This document shows positions 41,132-48,795 of a stretch of DNA of 52,506 nt, piece after piece (the first letter of the stretch is position 1; each line of letters opens with the position of its first letter). Under the pieces are notes generated by a model. That model was not told where the DNA came from and searched no databases. It worked only from the letters and a program-made list of their open reading frames with translations. A program made the position numbers and the translations under genes. The stretch covers positions 1-52,506 of the forward strand of contig NZ_KB904454.1 of the NCBI RefSeq assembly GCF_000380105.1. Direction: 5' to 3'. The DNA comes from Streptococcus orisratti DSM 15617. Lineage in GTDB: Bacteria > Bacillota > Bacilli > Lactobacillales > Streptococcaceae.

Positions 41132-41269
41132 TCACGCTATGGTATAAAGACGATTCATCTCTTGTGAGAGACCGGCGAGAAAATACCCATGTTCTAATAA
41201 TTCTTCCGAGGTTTTTGAACGATTATTACGACCATTTTGAGGGGTTAAATTTGATTTTTTTCTAAACAT
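41132..41269 (-). CDS. Small ORF (45 residues) upstream of the permease
   Basis: From ATG 41269, with AGAGG eight bases upstream, the minus strand encodes a 45-residue basic peptide beginning MFRKKSNLTPQNGRNNRSK and continuing TSEELLEHGYFLAGLSQEMN. The C-terminal half could form an amphipathic helix. It has no signal peptide. It is 56 bases before the permease start and shares its promoter. It occupies the position where a BceA-type ATPase gene would normally stand. I recognise no family. Confidence 0.5.
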   Translation of the reverse strand: MFRKKSNLTPQNGRNNRSKTSEELLEHGYFLAGLSQEMNRLYTIA

Positions 41270-41302
41270 AAAATTTGCCTCTTTTCTTAACTTGATAATT
41301 CT

Positions 41303-41308
41303 ATTATA
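41303..41308 (-). promoter_or_regulatory. -10 box of the small ORF-permease transcript
   Basis: A perfect TATAAT stands about 34 bases before the ATG of the 45-codon ORF. The -35 region is poor (GTTAGC or nearby), consistent with dependence on an activator. Confidence 0.5.
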
Positions 41309-41347
41309 GACTCTTTTTAGACACGCTAACTTACAGTTCCTATCATC

Positions 41348-41369
41348 ATTCTTACAAATTTGTAAGAAT
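41348..41369. promoter_or_regulatory. 22-bp perfect palindrome upstream of the permease promoter
   Basis: The half-site is ATTCTTACAAA, repeated in perfect inversion without a spacer. It lies about 40 bases upstream of the -10 box, a position suited to an activator or repressor of the small ORF-permease transcript. The binding protein is unknown. Confidence 0.65.
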
Positions 41370-41429
41370 AGGATTTATTAAAAATCATCTTGTGATAATT
41401 GGTAGAGGAGTTAGGAATTTCCTTCTACT

Positions 41430-41530
41430 TTTCGGATGACTATTCTTCACGACTAATAAAAACATCAATAGCTTGCTTCGAGAATATTTCCCAAAGAAAA
41501 TCGTTCTAGCGGTGATTTACGATGAGACAC
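41430..41530 (+). pseudogene. IS30-family transposase fragment
   Basis: The plus strand reads NKNINSLLREYFPK, which matches the conserved N-x-N-x-N-x-LLR-x-(Y/F)FPK block of IS30 transposases near the C-terminus. Stop codons lie on either side. Only this fragment is recognisable. Confidence 0.6.
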
Positions 41531-41723
41531 TAGCCACAACTTTATGTGATATCAACCAATCACTCCATACACATCTTTAGCTTACAGAAAGTTTTTTTGT
41601 AGCCCTGATAGGTACCTTAACAAAAATTAACTTATTCTTACAATTGTCATATACAAAAAACTCATTGAGCAAAAAATGACTACTGTTCACCCTATTTTCC
41701 ACACTATCTTTAAGATATTTCTT

Positions 41724-41887
41724 AGAACCTGTATTCACAAGCGAAGTGCTTATAGATAAGAGAGAGTTTTTCGCTAATCAAGGCAGGTTTTTGAGAGAAT
41801 ACTGACTATATATTGGAAAAAAAACTAACGATGAGTAGCTCAAAAACTAGCCTTAGATAGAAGTGCTGAACTGTGAATGCAGGTTCT
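41724..41887. repeat. MITE-like repeat, copy 4 of 5 (best-preserved ends)
   Basis: The ends are AGAACCTGTATTCACA and TGTGAATGCAGGTTCT, 16-bp inverted repeats with one mismatch. The internal sequence is closely related to the other four copies. Confidence 0.92.
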
Positions 41888-41888
41888 T

Positions 41889-42050
41889 AAAGAAGAGAAA
41901 GCCTTAAATGCTTTGGAATACCTTGTTCTAATGCAAAGTTAAAAGCAACTAACACTCTCATCAAAAACATTAAGCGCAATGCCTTGGGTTCAGGAATTTT
42001 GACAACTTCAAAAAACGCATAGATTTCGCTTTGAACAGCAAAAAGCGAGA
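41889..42050 (+). pseudogene. ISL3-family transposase C-terminal fragment
   Basis: The plus strand encodes SNAKLKATNTLIKNIKRNALG and, one frame over, FRNFDNFKKRIDFALN. Together these form the typical ISL3 transposase C-terminus (SNAK-E-TN-LIK-IKR-A-GFRNF-NF-KRI). One frameshift separates them. The fragment abuts MITE copy 4. Confidence 0.75.
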
Positions 42051-42068
42051 ACAACATCCGTTCTCGCT
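42040..42068 (-). terminator. Terminator of the VWA surface-protein gene
   Basis: Perfect stem AGCGAGAAC/GTTCTCGCT, followed on the minus strand by TTTTTG, 50 bases after the stop. The left arm is partly built from the ISL3 remnant. Confidence 0.85.
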
Positions 42069-42117
42069 AGAGCTTAGCTTTTGTCGCCCACTACAGCTAA
42101 CAAAAGGGCCATTATCG

Positions 42118-43542
42118 TTAGTCTTCTTTCTTTTTATAGAATGCTAGTGCTGATACAATTGCTAAGCTAACTAACCCATAAACACTCAAATAATCATTTG
42201 ATTTTGAGCCAGTTTCTGGAAGAGCTGTAGCTTTAACAGATGTTTTTTTTACAGAATCAGCCTTGTAAACTGCTGGCTTGGGAGTTGTAGGTTTGTTTAC
42301 AGCAGAATAAATCATTTCGGGTGCTTTTTTAGTTTCAACTGTTGTTGTCACATAGAATTGATAATCTTCCGTCACAACCTTAAGCAACTTACCTTCATAA
42401 ACTGTTTTTACAACCCAATTCGAAATATCATTTGAAAGAGTCTTTGCAAAATCACTCTCAATATCTACTGCAAGGCCATTTGTTTCAGCAATCATCTTGC
42501 TGAATTCATCCTTATAGTACATATCTTCAATAACCGTTACACTGATGTTTTTTGATTTCAATGCATTAATGGTTGATTCAATTGATGGTGCTGCCGCAGT
42601 ATGCAAATCAATCCCCTCATCCGTGATTAAAACTGCAAAACGTCTTGTACCAGCCTCTGTTGACCAATCATATCTATCCGTCGTAATATAAGTCAATGGA
42701 ACTGTAGGTTCTTCGGTTCCACCATCAAGTCGAATGTTATCTATTGCTTTGATAAATGCAGCTGGATCAGTTGTAAATTTTGAACCATTGAAATCAGCAT
42801 AATTGACATGTTCACTATCTTCATAGTCAATTAGACCAAGACGCGTACGAACACTTTGTTGTCCCAAGCCATTGACAAAATCTGTAATGTTATTTTTTAC
42901 AGCAGCAATCTCATTACTCATTGAACCACTATGATCAATAATGAAAACCACATCAGCATTCGTGCTGTTTTCCTCAGTCTTCACAATATCCTGCTCTTTG
43001 ACAACTTCTACATTAACTGTTTTAACGACTTTTTCGTTAACTGTTGTTGTCGCCTCAGCCGTTTCAGTCACATAGCTAGTTTCTTTTTCAGCAATCACTG
43101 CTTCCTGCTTACCAACTGAAGCATTTTTTTCAGCAATGCTTGTGGTTTTAACTTGAGCAGTTGATGTCTCATATGTGATAGTTTTATTACCCTCTTGATG
43201 TGCTTCTGATGTCACCTCAGAAATATTAGATTCTACTGCAATAATATCACCAGCTTGAGCTTTACCCTCTTCAACAACAGGTTGTTTTGAGGCAGCTTCA
43301 ATATCCTTTGTTGCCTCAGCAATAGGACTTTCAGCTGTTGTAGGTTCCTGTGCTTCAGAAGAGGTTACTGAAGTCATGGGAGCAATTTCAGTTGACTGCG
43401 TAGAAGATGATTCCTCTGTTGTTACTGGTGTTTCAGCTAAGGTATTTGTTGTAACCAAGAAACTAGTTAAAACCGCTACAGAAGCTAAGCCAAATTTCAT
43501 TTTTCTAAAAGAAAATGTTGCTTCTTTTGAACTCTTTTTCAT
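42118..43542 (-). CDS. VWA-domain LPXTG surface protein
   Basis: The 474-residue surface protein has an FSFRK-type signal peptide (cleaved near residue 36, after TLAE), a long Thr/Glu/Ser-rich stalk (about 40-190), a von Willebrand A domain with an intact metal-dependent adhesion site (DHSGS at 203-207, later GGTEEP and ITDEG), and LPETG (441-445) with a hydrophobic anchor and charged tail. It should be sortase-linked to peptidoglycan and bind host matrix or pili through the VWA domain. The repetitive VEVVKEQ/AEKETSYV stalk may form a rod. It has its own promoter and terminator and is flanked by IS fragments on both sides, suggesting acquisition. Confidence 0.93.
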   Translation of the reverse strand: MKKSSKEATFSFRKMKFGLASVAVLTSFLVTTNTLAETPVTTEESSSTQSTEIAPMTSVTSSEAQEPTTAESPIAEATKDIEAASKQPVVEEGKAQAGDIIAVESNISEVTSEAHQEGNKTITYETSTAQVKTTSIAEKNASVGKQEAVIAEKETSYVTETAEATTTVNEKVVKTVNVEVVKEQDIVKTEENSTNADVVFIIDHSGSMSNEIAAVKNNITDFVNGLGQQSVRTRLGLIDYEDSEHVNYADFNGSKFTTDPAAFIKAIDNIRLDGGTEEPTVPLTYITTDRYDWSTEAGTRRFAVLITDEGIDLHTAAAPSIESTINALKSKNISVTVIEDMYYKDEFSKMIAETNGLAVDIESDFAKTLSNDISNWVVKTVYEGKLLKVVTEDYQFYVTTTVETKKAPEMIYSAVNKPTTPKPAVYKADSVKKTSVKATALPETGSKSNDYLSVYGLVSLAIVSALAFYKKKED

Positions 43543-43587
43543 AAAAAATCTCCTTTTTTAAATAGTGTGAAAATTAAATATATTTGT

Positions 43588-43616
43588 ATTATAACATTTT
43601 TTTAATAAAATGTTAA
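43588..43616 (-). promoter_or_regulatory. Promoter of the VWA surface-protein gene
   Basis: The -35 box is TTAACA (43611-43616), the spacer 17 bases, and the -10 box TATAAT (43588-43593), about 46 bases before the ATG. Confidence 0.75.
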
Positions 43617-43659
43617 CTGTTTATTGTTAACTAAAATATAACAAGATACTTGAGACAGA

Positions 43660-43875
43660 GTGATTACGAAACTAAGTAAGAAAGGTGATACTTTAGCACA
43701 TCTAGACAAGATTATGGGCTGGTCTCAATTTTTATCGCTCGTTTTGGAGAGGTTCCTAGTTCAAACAAGGTTCATGAGTGAGGAGGAGAGCCAACTTGAC
43801 TATACGATGATATGGATCGGTTACGCTAAACTAAGCAATCTTATAAAGTGTTCTACACTAAAGAGAAGAGAATAA
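43660..43875 (+). pseudogene. IS5-family transposase N-terminal fragment (degenerate)
   Basis: A 71-codon plus-strand frame begins ITKLSKKGDTLAHLDKIMGWSQF, resembling the start of IS5-type transposases (LSK-GDPL--LD--I-W--F). The sequence is diverged and short. A MITE or other IS type is possible. Confidence 0.45.
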
Positions 43876-43884
43876 TGTCTAGAA

Positions 43885-44320
43885 AAATGCCGCCAATTCA
43901 CGGATGACTTCAAACAACAAATTGTTGACTTAATTCCTAACAAATCGACCTCTTCGGCTATTCAAGCCTTAAAAGTTGTTTTACAAAAATATCAGATAAC
44001 GTCCATCACAGCTGATAATAGAACAGAATTTAGTTACTTATCAGATCTTTTTTGATCACGAGCATATTTATTATGCCCACCCGTATGCTCCTTGGAAGCA
44101 TGGGAGTAAATTAGTCCAGTGGATTAATTTAGATCGGAGCTTGAAAATCAAAAAGCAACTAGAGAATCATAACAGACTGATTCATAGATGGTTACCCAGA
44201 GAAAGCAATAGTGTAGCTCAACAAGTCGCATTCATTGAAATTGGATAAACAACTATCCGAAGAAACTATTGGACGACAAATCTTCTAGAGAGTTTTTACA
44301 CAGTGGCTAACTTGCACTTG
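43885..44320 (+). pseudogene. Joined IS3 OrfA and IS30 transposase fragments
   Basis: The first part reads CRQFTDDFKQQIVDL, the N-terminal motif of IS3-type OrfA. The frame then passes into DLIPNKSTSSAIQALKVV and ITADNRTEFSYLSDLF, the DDE region of an IS30 transposase. Its later parts, HEHIYYAHPYAPWKHGSN and HRWLPRESNSVAQQVAFIEI, are spread over several frames. Multiple stops and shifts show it is dead. Confidence 0.7.
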
Positions 44321-44501
44321 AAATTTACCCTTGTCTTGATAATTAGCTATTAGATTTTATGAGTTCAATATAACTGAACAACTTTCATTTGGACGTAGGA
44401 AAAATCCCTCATAGTCTCTAGTGAATTTTTTGATTCTCACTATCCACTATAAGGGAGTAGGTCATATCCCAGCCTCTCTTATTTCATATTTCCCAAAATC
44501 A

Positions 44502-45479
44502 CTAAAACGATACTCTCTGTTTTCCAAGAGTTTGCCGAGTTGTTCCTCCAACGACCAAATCTGCCCGATGATAATAGGATTCTTTTGTTTTTCGATGGTC
44601 AATTAGGTCTAAAAGGCGCTGTGCACAGATTTCTCCCATTCTTTCAACAGGTTGCTTTATAGTCGTTAATCGTGGTGAAACAATTTTATCCAAAAAAACA
44701 CCATCAAATCCAATAATCCCAATCTCTTCAGGTATCTGATAGCCTTGCCCTTCTAAAAAACGCTCTGCTCCCAAGGCAATACGATCAGAAGCACAAATAA
44801 AGCAACTGTTTTTAGGTATAGGTAACTCTCGCTTTAAAACTTCTCCCACTTGAGAAGCGCTATTAGCTGAACGAAGAATTTTAGGAGTAACTAACTTGTT
44901 AGAAAAAGCATCCAAATACCCCTCTTCTCTCGCCTGTTCAAATCCTTCCTTACTTTCAATTCCTAAAAAAGTCAAATGCTCATACCCCAACTCTGCTGCA
45001 TAACGGGTAGCATCTCTACTAGCCTTGTAGTTGTCGGAGTCAACGAAAGGAATACCATAGTCATTTTCACCAAAGGCTACAACAGGCTCTGATAACTTTT
45101 TTATAAAGGGAACATCTTCTTGCCGCAACCCTGTCACAATATAACCATCACACTGCTTAATGGCCTGTAACTGTGACAAATCCGTTGCCAGCTGTAAGGC
45201 ATACTGGTGCTTGTTTAATTCTGCAGATATTCCTTTGATTAGTTTCATAAAATAGGGATCAACGCGTTCCAAATCTTCTAAAACAAGCACAGCAACCACA
45301 AGCGATTTTTTACAAACAAGTGCTTTAGCAACAGGATTAGGCTGATAGTCTAAATCTTCCATAGCTTTGTAGACTAATCTTCTCAATTCTGACGTTACCA
45401 TCTCTGGATGATTGATAACCCTAGAGACCGTCATTTTTGAAACATTCGCACGCAGAGCAACATCCTTCAAAGTTGGCAT
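44502..45479 (-). CDS. LacI/GalR-family transcription regulator, probable regulator of apuA
   Basis: The 325-residue regulator has an N-terminal LacI helix-turn-helix (TLKDVALRANVSKMTVSRVINHPEMV), hinge helix YQPNPVAKAL and a periplasmic-binding-like sugar-sensing domain. The C-terminus includes IGIIGFDGVFLDKIVSPRLTTIKQP. It should respond to a sugar, likely maltose-type. The gene is a singleton near apuA, whose promoter has a perfect LacI-type palindrome. I recall that an apuA regulator called ApuR has been described in S. suis, but whether this gene is it is not verified here. A GCAAGCGCTTGC palindrome just before the gene suggests autoregulation or CcpA control. Confidence 0.88.
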   Translation of the reverse strand: MPTLKDVALRANVSKMTVSRVINHPEMVTSELRRLVYKAMEDLDYQPNPVAKALVCKKSLVVAVLVLEDLERVDPYFMKLIKGISAELNKHQYALQLATDLSQLQAIKQCDGYIVTGLRQEDVPFIKKLSEPVVAFGENDYGIPFVDSDNYKASRDATRYAAELGYEHLTFLGIESKEGFEQAREEGYLDAFSNKLVTPKILRSANSASQVGEVLKRELPIPKNSCFICASDRIALGAERFLEGQGYQIPEEIGIIGFDGVFLDKIVSPRLTTIKQPVERMGEICAQRLLDLIDHRKTKESYYHRADLVVGGTTRQTLGKQRVSF

Positions 45480-45513
45480 ATGTTTTCCCTTCTAAAATAA
45501 AATTCGCTTCCAT

Positions 45514-45525
45514 GCAAGCGCTTGC
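45514..45525. promoter_or_regulatory. GCAAGCGCTTGC palindrome upstream of the LacI-family gene
   Basis: A perfect 12-bp palindrome about 35 bases upstream of the regulator ATG. Read as TGCAAGCGCTTGCT it differs from the cre consensus at one position. It may be a cre or an autoregulatory operator. Confidence 0.6.
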
Positions 45526-45605
45526 TTCAATTGTAACATATCTCTAAAAAAAAGTCAGCAAAAATATTAAGCGTTTTCAAAAATAATGTTTGCTTTAAAT
45601 CAAAC

Positions 45606-45713
45606 TAATACTCAATGAAAATCAAAAGTAGCCTAGGAAACGAAGCCGACGATAGAACTTGAGTTCATCAAAGCAAGTTGACAACGGATAATTTTGATTT
45701 TCGATGAGTATAA
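45606..45713. repeat. ATACTC repeat, copy 1, with a partial second unit to 45790
   Basis: The ends are ATACTCAATGAAAATCAAAA and TTTTGATTTTCGATGAGTAT, an inverted repeat of 20 bp with two mismatches, around a GCCTAGGAAACGAAGCCGACG core. A second, shorter unit (45716-45790) ends in the same right-hand repeat. A copy of the same family lies at 48393-48497. Confidence 0.9.
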
Positions 45714-45793
45714 GCAACGCAGATGCCGATAAAGCTAGAGTTCATCAAATCCAGTCAGTAAAGACTGAGTTTGATTTTCGATGAGTATAAAAA

Positions 45794-45840
45794 TAAACTT
45801 GCATAAAAACAGACATCAGGTCTGATGATATACAAGTTTT
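45794..45840 (-). terminator. Probable terminator
   Basis: Outer stem AAACTTG/CAAGTTT with an inner CAGAC/GTCTG stem. On the minus strand it follows the VOC gene that ends at 45956, at some distance. Confidence 0.4.
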
Positions 45841-45955
45841 AAATGGGAAAATTATAACAATTTAGAGTAAGTAAAAAGATTAAATTAATTCAAGAAGCAT
45901 TATCAACTTCACATGTATAGGAAGTACGAAACAAAATATTGCTAAATGCAAAGAC

Positions 45956-46324
45956 TTAAACACCTCTAACAGCGAAATAAATCCCACTTGGTGACGCAAA
46001 ATTAAAATTAGGAAACGGCTCTGTTTGAACATCACTTGCTGTATCTGTCAATCCAGCAACACGTTCCTGAAGATTTTCAATCTCTTTAGCTTCAAACAAA
46101 ACGCTTGGCACATGATCAATCACTTGAGGCGATACCTGTTTAATGAATTCTTTATCATAAACAGTAAAGACTGTGCTACTATCTTTATGCGGCTTCATCT
46201 CAAAACTCTCATAGCCCATCATTTCAGTTTCATTTTGAATGCTAAACCCAATGGCAGCCCAAAACTCCTTCTCAGCAATTACATCATCAACATAGAGCAT
46301 AATACCTGTAGTTTCTGTAAACAT
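45956..46324 (-). CDS. VOC/glyoxalase-family protein
   Basis: The 122-residue protein begins MFTETTGIMLYVDDVIAEKEFWAAIGF, a VOC-fold start, and ends FPNFNFASPSGIYFAVRGV, the C-terminal strand with the typical P-x-G. I choose ATG 46324 because AAGGAGGAAG is directly upstream; the longer frame lacks a ribosome site. The usual metal-ligand His/Glu set is incomplete, so a non-catalytic binding or resistance role is possible. It follows another VOC gene by 10 bases and is likely co-transcribed. Confidence 0.8.
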   Translation of the reverse strand: MFTETTGIMLYVDDVIAEKEFWAAIGFSIQNETEMMGYESFEMKPHKDSSTVFTVYDKEFIKQVSPQVIDHVPSVLFEAKEIENLQERVAGLTDTASDVQTEPFPNFNFASPSGIYFAVRGV

Positions 46325-46334
46325 CTCTTCCTCC

Positions 46335-46775
46335 TTAAAATGTAACAGTTTCAGACACAAAACCTGGGATATCAGTATTGATCTGCCAAGAAATACCAAA
46401 CTTATCCACTAGATTAGCATAAGCTGGACTCCAAGGTGTTTCCTGAAGTTCCAAATCAATTCGTTTGGCATCAACAGACAATTTTTGATAAATAGCCTGA
46501 GCTTCTTCAACACTATCCAACTGAATACAAGCTGTCATGTTATTCCCCTGGATGTAGTCGTAATCTGGACCATTATCAGACAACTGCAGACGAATGCCAC
46601 CAATATTCAAATTAGCATTAAGGACCAAATTTTTATGTTCTTCTGGAGTATCAGGAATGGCTTGTCCAAAAGTTGTACAAGAGATTACTTCTGCGTCAAA
46701 GACATCTTTGTAAAATGCAACAGCCTCTAAGCCGTTATTATCCGTTACTAAATATAGTTCTAGGGCTTTAACCAT
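46335..46775 (-). CDS. VOC protein, PhnB/3-demethylubiquinone methyltransferase-like
   Basis: The 146-residue protein has KALELYLVTDNNGLEAVAFYKDVFDAEVI at the N-terminus and TPWSPAYANLVDKFGISWQINT at the C-terminus, as in the PhnB-like VOC branch. That branch is widely misnamed after a ubiquinone methyltransferase; it has no methyltransferase motif. I choose ATG 46775 (MVKALEL), with AGAGGA upstream. Substrate unknown. First gene of a two-gene VOC unit. Confidence 0.82.
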   Translation of the reverse strand: MVKALELYLVTDNNGLEAVAFYKDVFDAEVISCTTFGQAIPDTPEEHKNLVLNANLNIGGIRLQLSDNGPDYDYIQGNNMTACIQLDSVEEAQAIYQKLSVDAKRIDLELQETPWSPAYANLVDKFGISWQINTDIPGFVSETVTF

Positions 46776-46868
46776 GAAAATCCTCTGTTCTTTAAAATAC
46801 GCTTTATTATACCCAAAAAGTATCAAATCAGCAAAGAATTCGACTTATAATTAGCCTTTTTAACAAAC

Positions 46869-47420
46869 TTATTCGATAATTTTTGCACCTAAGACATTTT
46901 GAAAATGGCTGAGCGCCCAGTTATGATTTTCTTTGGTCAAACTAGCAACAGCTGCTGCCGGAATTTCGAGTTTGTAGCCCAGATTATAAGCATCAATAGC
47001 CGTATGCAAAACACAAATATCCGTCAATACACCAGTCAAAATAATGGTTGTCACATGCCGTTCACGCAATCTGATGTCAAGATCAGTCCCAGAAAAAGCC
47101 GAATAATGACGCTTATCCATCCAGAAGACACGACTATCCGATTTAATATTTTCATAAACCACTCCTAATTTCCCATAAAGATGACGTCCCTTGCTTCCCC
47201 TGATATTGTGTGGTGGGAATAGCTTGGTTTCAGGATGAAAAACATCCCCTTCGTCATGTCCATCGATAGCAAAGAAAATATAATCACCATTCTCAAAAGC
47301 TTCCTGTGTTAGTTGGGCAATTTTATTTTCGATAGCTTGAGCAGGCTTGCCAGCTGTCAGTTTACCATCATCTGCAACAAAATCATAAGTATAATCAATT
47401 GAAATCAAAGCTTTTGCCAT
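46869..47420 (-). CDS. pncA: Cysteine hydrolase, nicotinamidase/isochorismatase-like
   Basis: The 183-residue protein has the catalytic triad of the family: D9 (ISIDYTYDF), K103 (DKRHYSAFSGTDLD) and C136 (GVLTDICVLHTA), and metal ligands around D53/H55. In streptococci this gene, next to codY, is usually called pncA, a nicotinamidase that turns nicotinamide into nicotinic acid for NAD salvage. Assignment to nicotinamide rather than another amide is inferred from context. The start ATG 47420 has AAAAGGAG upstream. It follows codY with a hairpin in between, so it may be partly co-transcribed. Confidence 0.85.
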   Translation of the reverse strand: MAKALISIDYTYDFVADDGKLTAGKPAQAIENKIAQLTQEAFENGDYIFFAIDGHDEGDVFHPETKLFPPHNIRGSKGRHLYGKLGVVYENIKSDSRVFWMDKRHYSAFSGTDLDIRLRERHVTTIILTGVLTDICVLHTAIDAYNLGYKLEIPAAAVASLTKENHNWALSHFQNVLGAKIIE

Positions 47421-47440
47421 TAGACATTCTCCTTTTATGC

Positions 47441-47469
47441 AAAAGGGGCTGAAAAGTGTATTCAGTCCC
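47441..47469 (-). terminator. Hairpin between codY and pncA
   Basis: Stem GGGACTGAA/TTCAGCCCC (one mismatch) followed on the minus strand by TTTTGC. It could end codY transcripts or reduce readthrough into pncA. Confidence 0.65.
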
Positions 47470-47479
47470 AGTTTATGTT

Positions 47480-48265
47480 TTATTTGTAATCTTTTAATTT
47501 ATCAAAGATACCTTCATTGATAACTTTAAGATAAGTTCCCTTCATACCAAGTGAACGGCTTTCAATGATTCCTGCTGACTCAAGTTTACGCAGAGCATTA
47601 ACAATCACTGAACGAGTGATTCCAATACGGTCAGCAATAACAGAGGCAGTCAATCGACCTTCAATCCCACCAAGTTCGTTCAAAATTGCTGCGACAGCCT
47701 TCATTTCAGAATATGAAAGTGTGTTAATAGCCATATTAACAGCTGTTTGCTTGCGAATCGTTTCTTCAAGATTTTCAGTCTGGAGGTTAAGTAACTGGAT
47801 ACCAACTACTGTACTGGCAATTTCAACTAGAATCAAATCATCTTCTAAAAATTCCTTGTCATTGCGCCAGATAATCAGTGATCCCAAACGCATACCCCCT
47901 CCATAAATAGGGGCGATAGTCGTCAGCCCATCTGGGTAGATGTCTTTAGATTCTACAGGGAAGATTGTCAGATCGTTATCAACAGAAAGGTTAGCTTCTG
48001 TATCATAAACACGACTAGCTGCCTTGACATACTCCTCTGACAGTTTCTTTTCCTCAAACATCTTTTCAACTCGGTCTGTATTAGTCTTATACTTGATGGC
48101 ATACCCTAAAATATTACCACCACCGTTAATAATACATGAATTGCAATCAATAATATCTGCTAACTGAGCGGCCATTGTGTTGTATGGCAAATCAGTATCC
48201 AGATTATCTACCGAGCGTTGCAAAATAGATGTAATTTTTCGAGTTTTGTTTAATAAATTCGGCAT
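47480..48265 (-). CDS. codY: GTP/branched-chain amino acid sensing global repressor CodY
   Basis: The 261-residue protein matches CodY over its whole length: [18 protein letters not shown] at the start, a GAF domain that binds Ile/Val, a linker, and a C-terminal winged HTH ([43 protein letters not shown]). It represses amino-acid uptake and synthesis genes in rich conditions. ATG 48265 gives the normal N-terminus, with AAAGGA upstream; in-frame codons further upstream are not used. A strong promoter with an adjacent CodY-box suggests autoregulation. Confidence 0.97.
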   Translation of the reverse strand: MPNLLNKTRKITSILQRSVDNLDTDLPYNTMAAQLADIIDCNSCIINGGGNILGYAIKYKTNTDRVEKMFEEKKLSEEYVKAASRVYDTEANLSVDNDLTIFPVESKDIYPDGLTTIAPIYGGGMRLGSLIIWRNDKEFLEDDLILVEIASTVVGIQLLNLQTENLEETIRKQTAVNMAINTLSYSEMKAVAAILNELGGIEGRLTASVIADRIGITRSVIVNALRKLESAGIIESRSLGMKGTYLKVINEGIFDKLKDYK

Positions 48266-48299
48266 TTTTCCTTTATCCTTTGAAATTGTTTGCAGTACA

Positions 48300-48328
48300 A
48301 TTATATCAAAGCAAAACTGTTTTGGCAA
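48300..48328 (-). promoter_or_regulatory. codY promoter
   Basis: The -35 box is TTGCCA (48323-48328), the spacer 17 bases, and the -10 box TATAAT (48300-48305). It lies about 35 bases before the codY ATG. Confidence 0.85.
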
Positions 48329-48330
48329 AT

Positions 48331-48345
48331 AATTATCAGAAAATT
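48331..48345 (-). promoter_or_regulatory. CodY-box upstream of codY
   Basis: AATTTTCTGATAATT differs from the CodY consensus AATTTTCWGAAAATT at one position. It lies two bases upstream of the codY -35 box. Confidence 0.75.
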
Positions 48346-48392
48346 ACTTCTTTTTTTGACAATTATTCATACCTTGAAAAAAGTCAAAACTA

Positions 48393-48497
48393 ATACTCAA
48401 TGAAAATCAAAAGTAGCCTAGGAAACGAGGCCGACGATAGAACTTGAGTTCATCAAGGCAAGTTGACAACGGATAATTTTGATTTTCGAAGAGTATA
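48393..48497. repeat. ATACTC repeat, copy 2
   Basis: Nearly identical to the copy at 45606-45713, with ends ATACTCAATGAAAATCAAAA and TTTTGATTTTCGAAGAGTAT. The two copies flank the VOC-VOC-pncA-codY segment in the same orientation. Confidence 0.9.
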
Positions 48498-48589
48498 AAG
48501 CTACCAATCATACAGATAAATATAATAAAACACACTAAGAAAACAGCATTTTGATTGCATATTTCTCTCCAACCCTGATTTATCCTAAA

Positions 48590-48747
48590 TAGACACAAGA
48601 ACAAATGAAGTACTTTTATAATAAGAGATGTTTTTTCGCTAACCAAGGCAGGTTTTTGAGGAAATACTGACTGTATTTTAAAAAACTAACGATGACAGCT
48701 TAAAGACTAGCCTTGGATGGAAGCGCTGAACTGTGAATACAGGTTCT
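48590..48747. repeat. MITE-like repeat, copy 5 of 5
   Basis: The left end is eroded (AGACACAAG); the right end CTGTGAATACAGGTTCT is intact. It follows the ATACTC repeat by 90 bases of otherwise featureless sequence. Confidence 0.85.
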
Positions 48748-48761
48748 AAGAGTATAAAAGT

Positions 48762-48786
48762 AAAAAACCACCTTCACGGTGATTTT
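48762..48786 (-). terminator. Terminator of the aminotransferase gene
   Basis: The stem ATCACC/GGTGGT (GAAG loop, CCGTGAAGG core) is followed on the minus strand by T6, ten bases after the stop. Confidence 0.8.
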
Positions 48787-48795
48787 GGGGCTGAA

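Noticed and set aside
48407..48646. 79-codon minus-strand ORF
   Set aside because: It runs through two interspersed repeats and carries no protein features.
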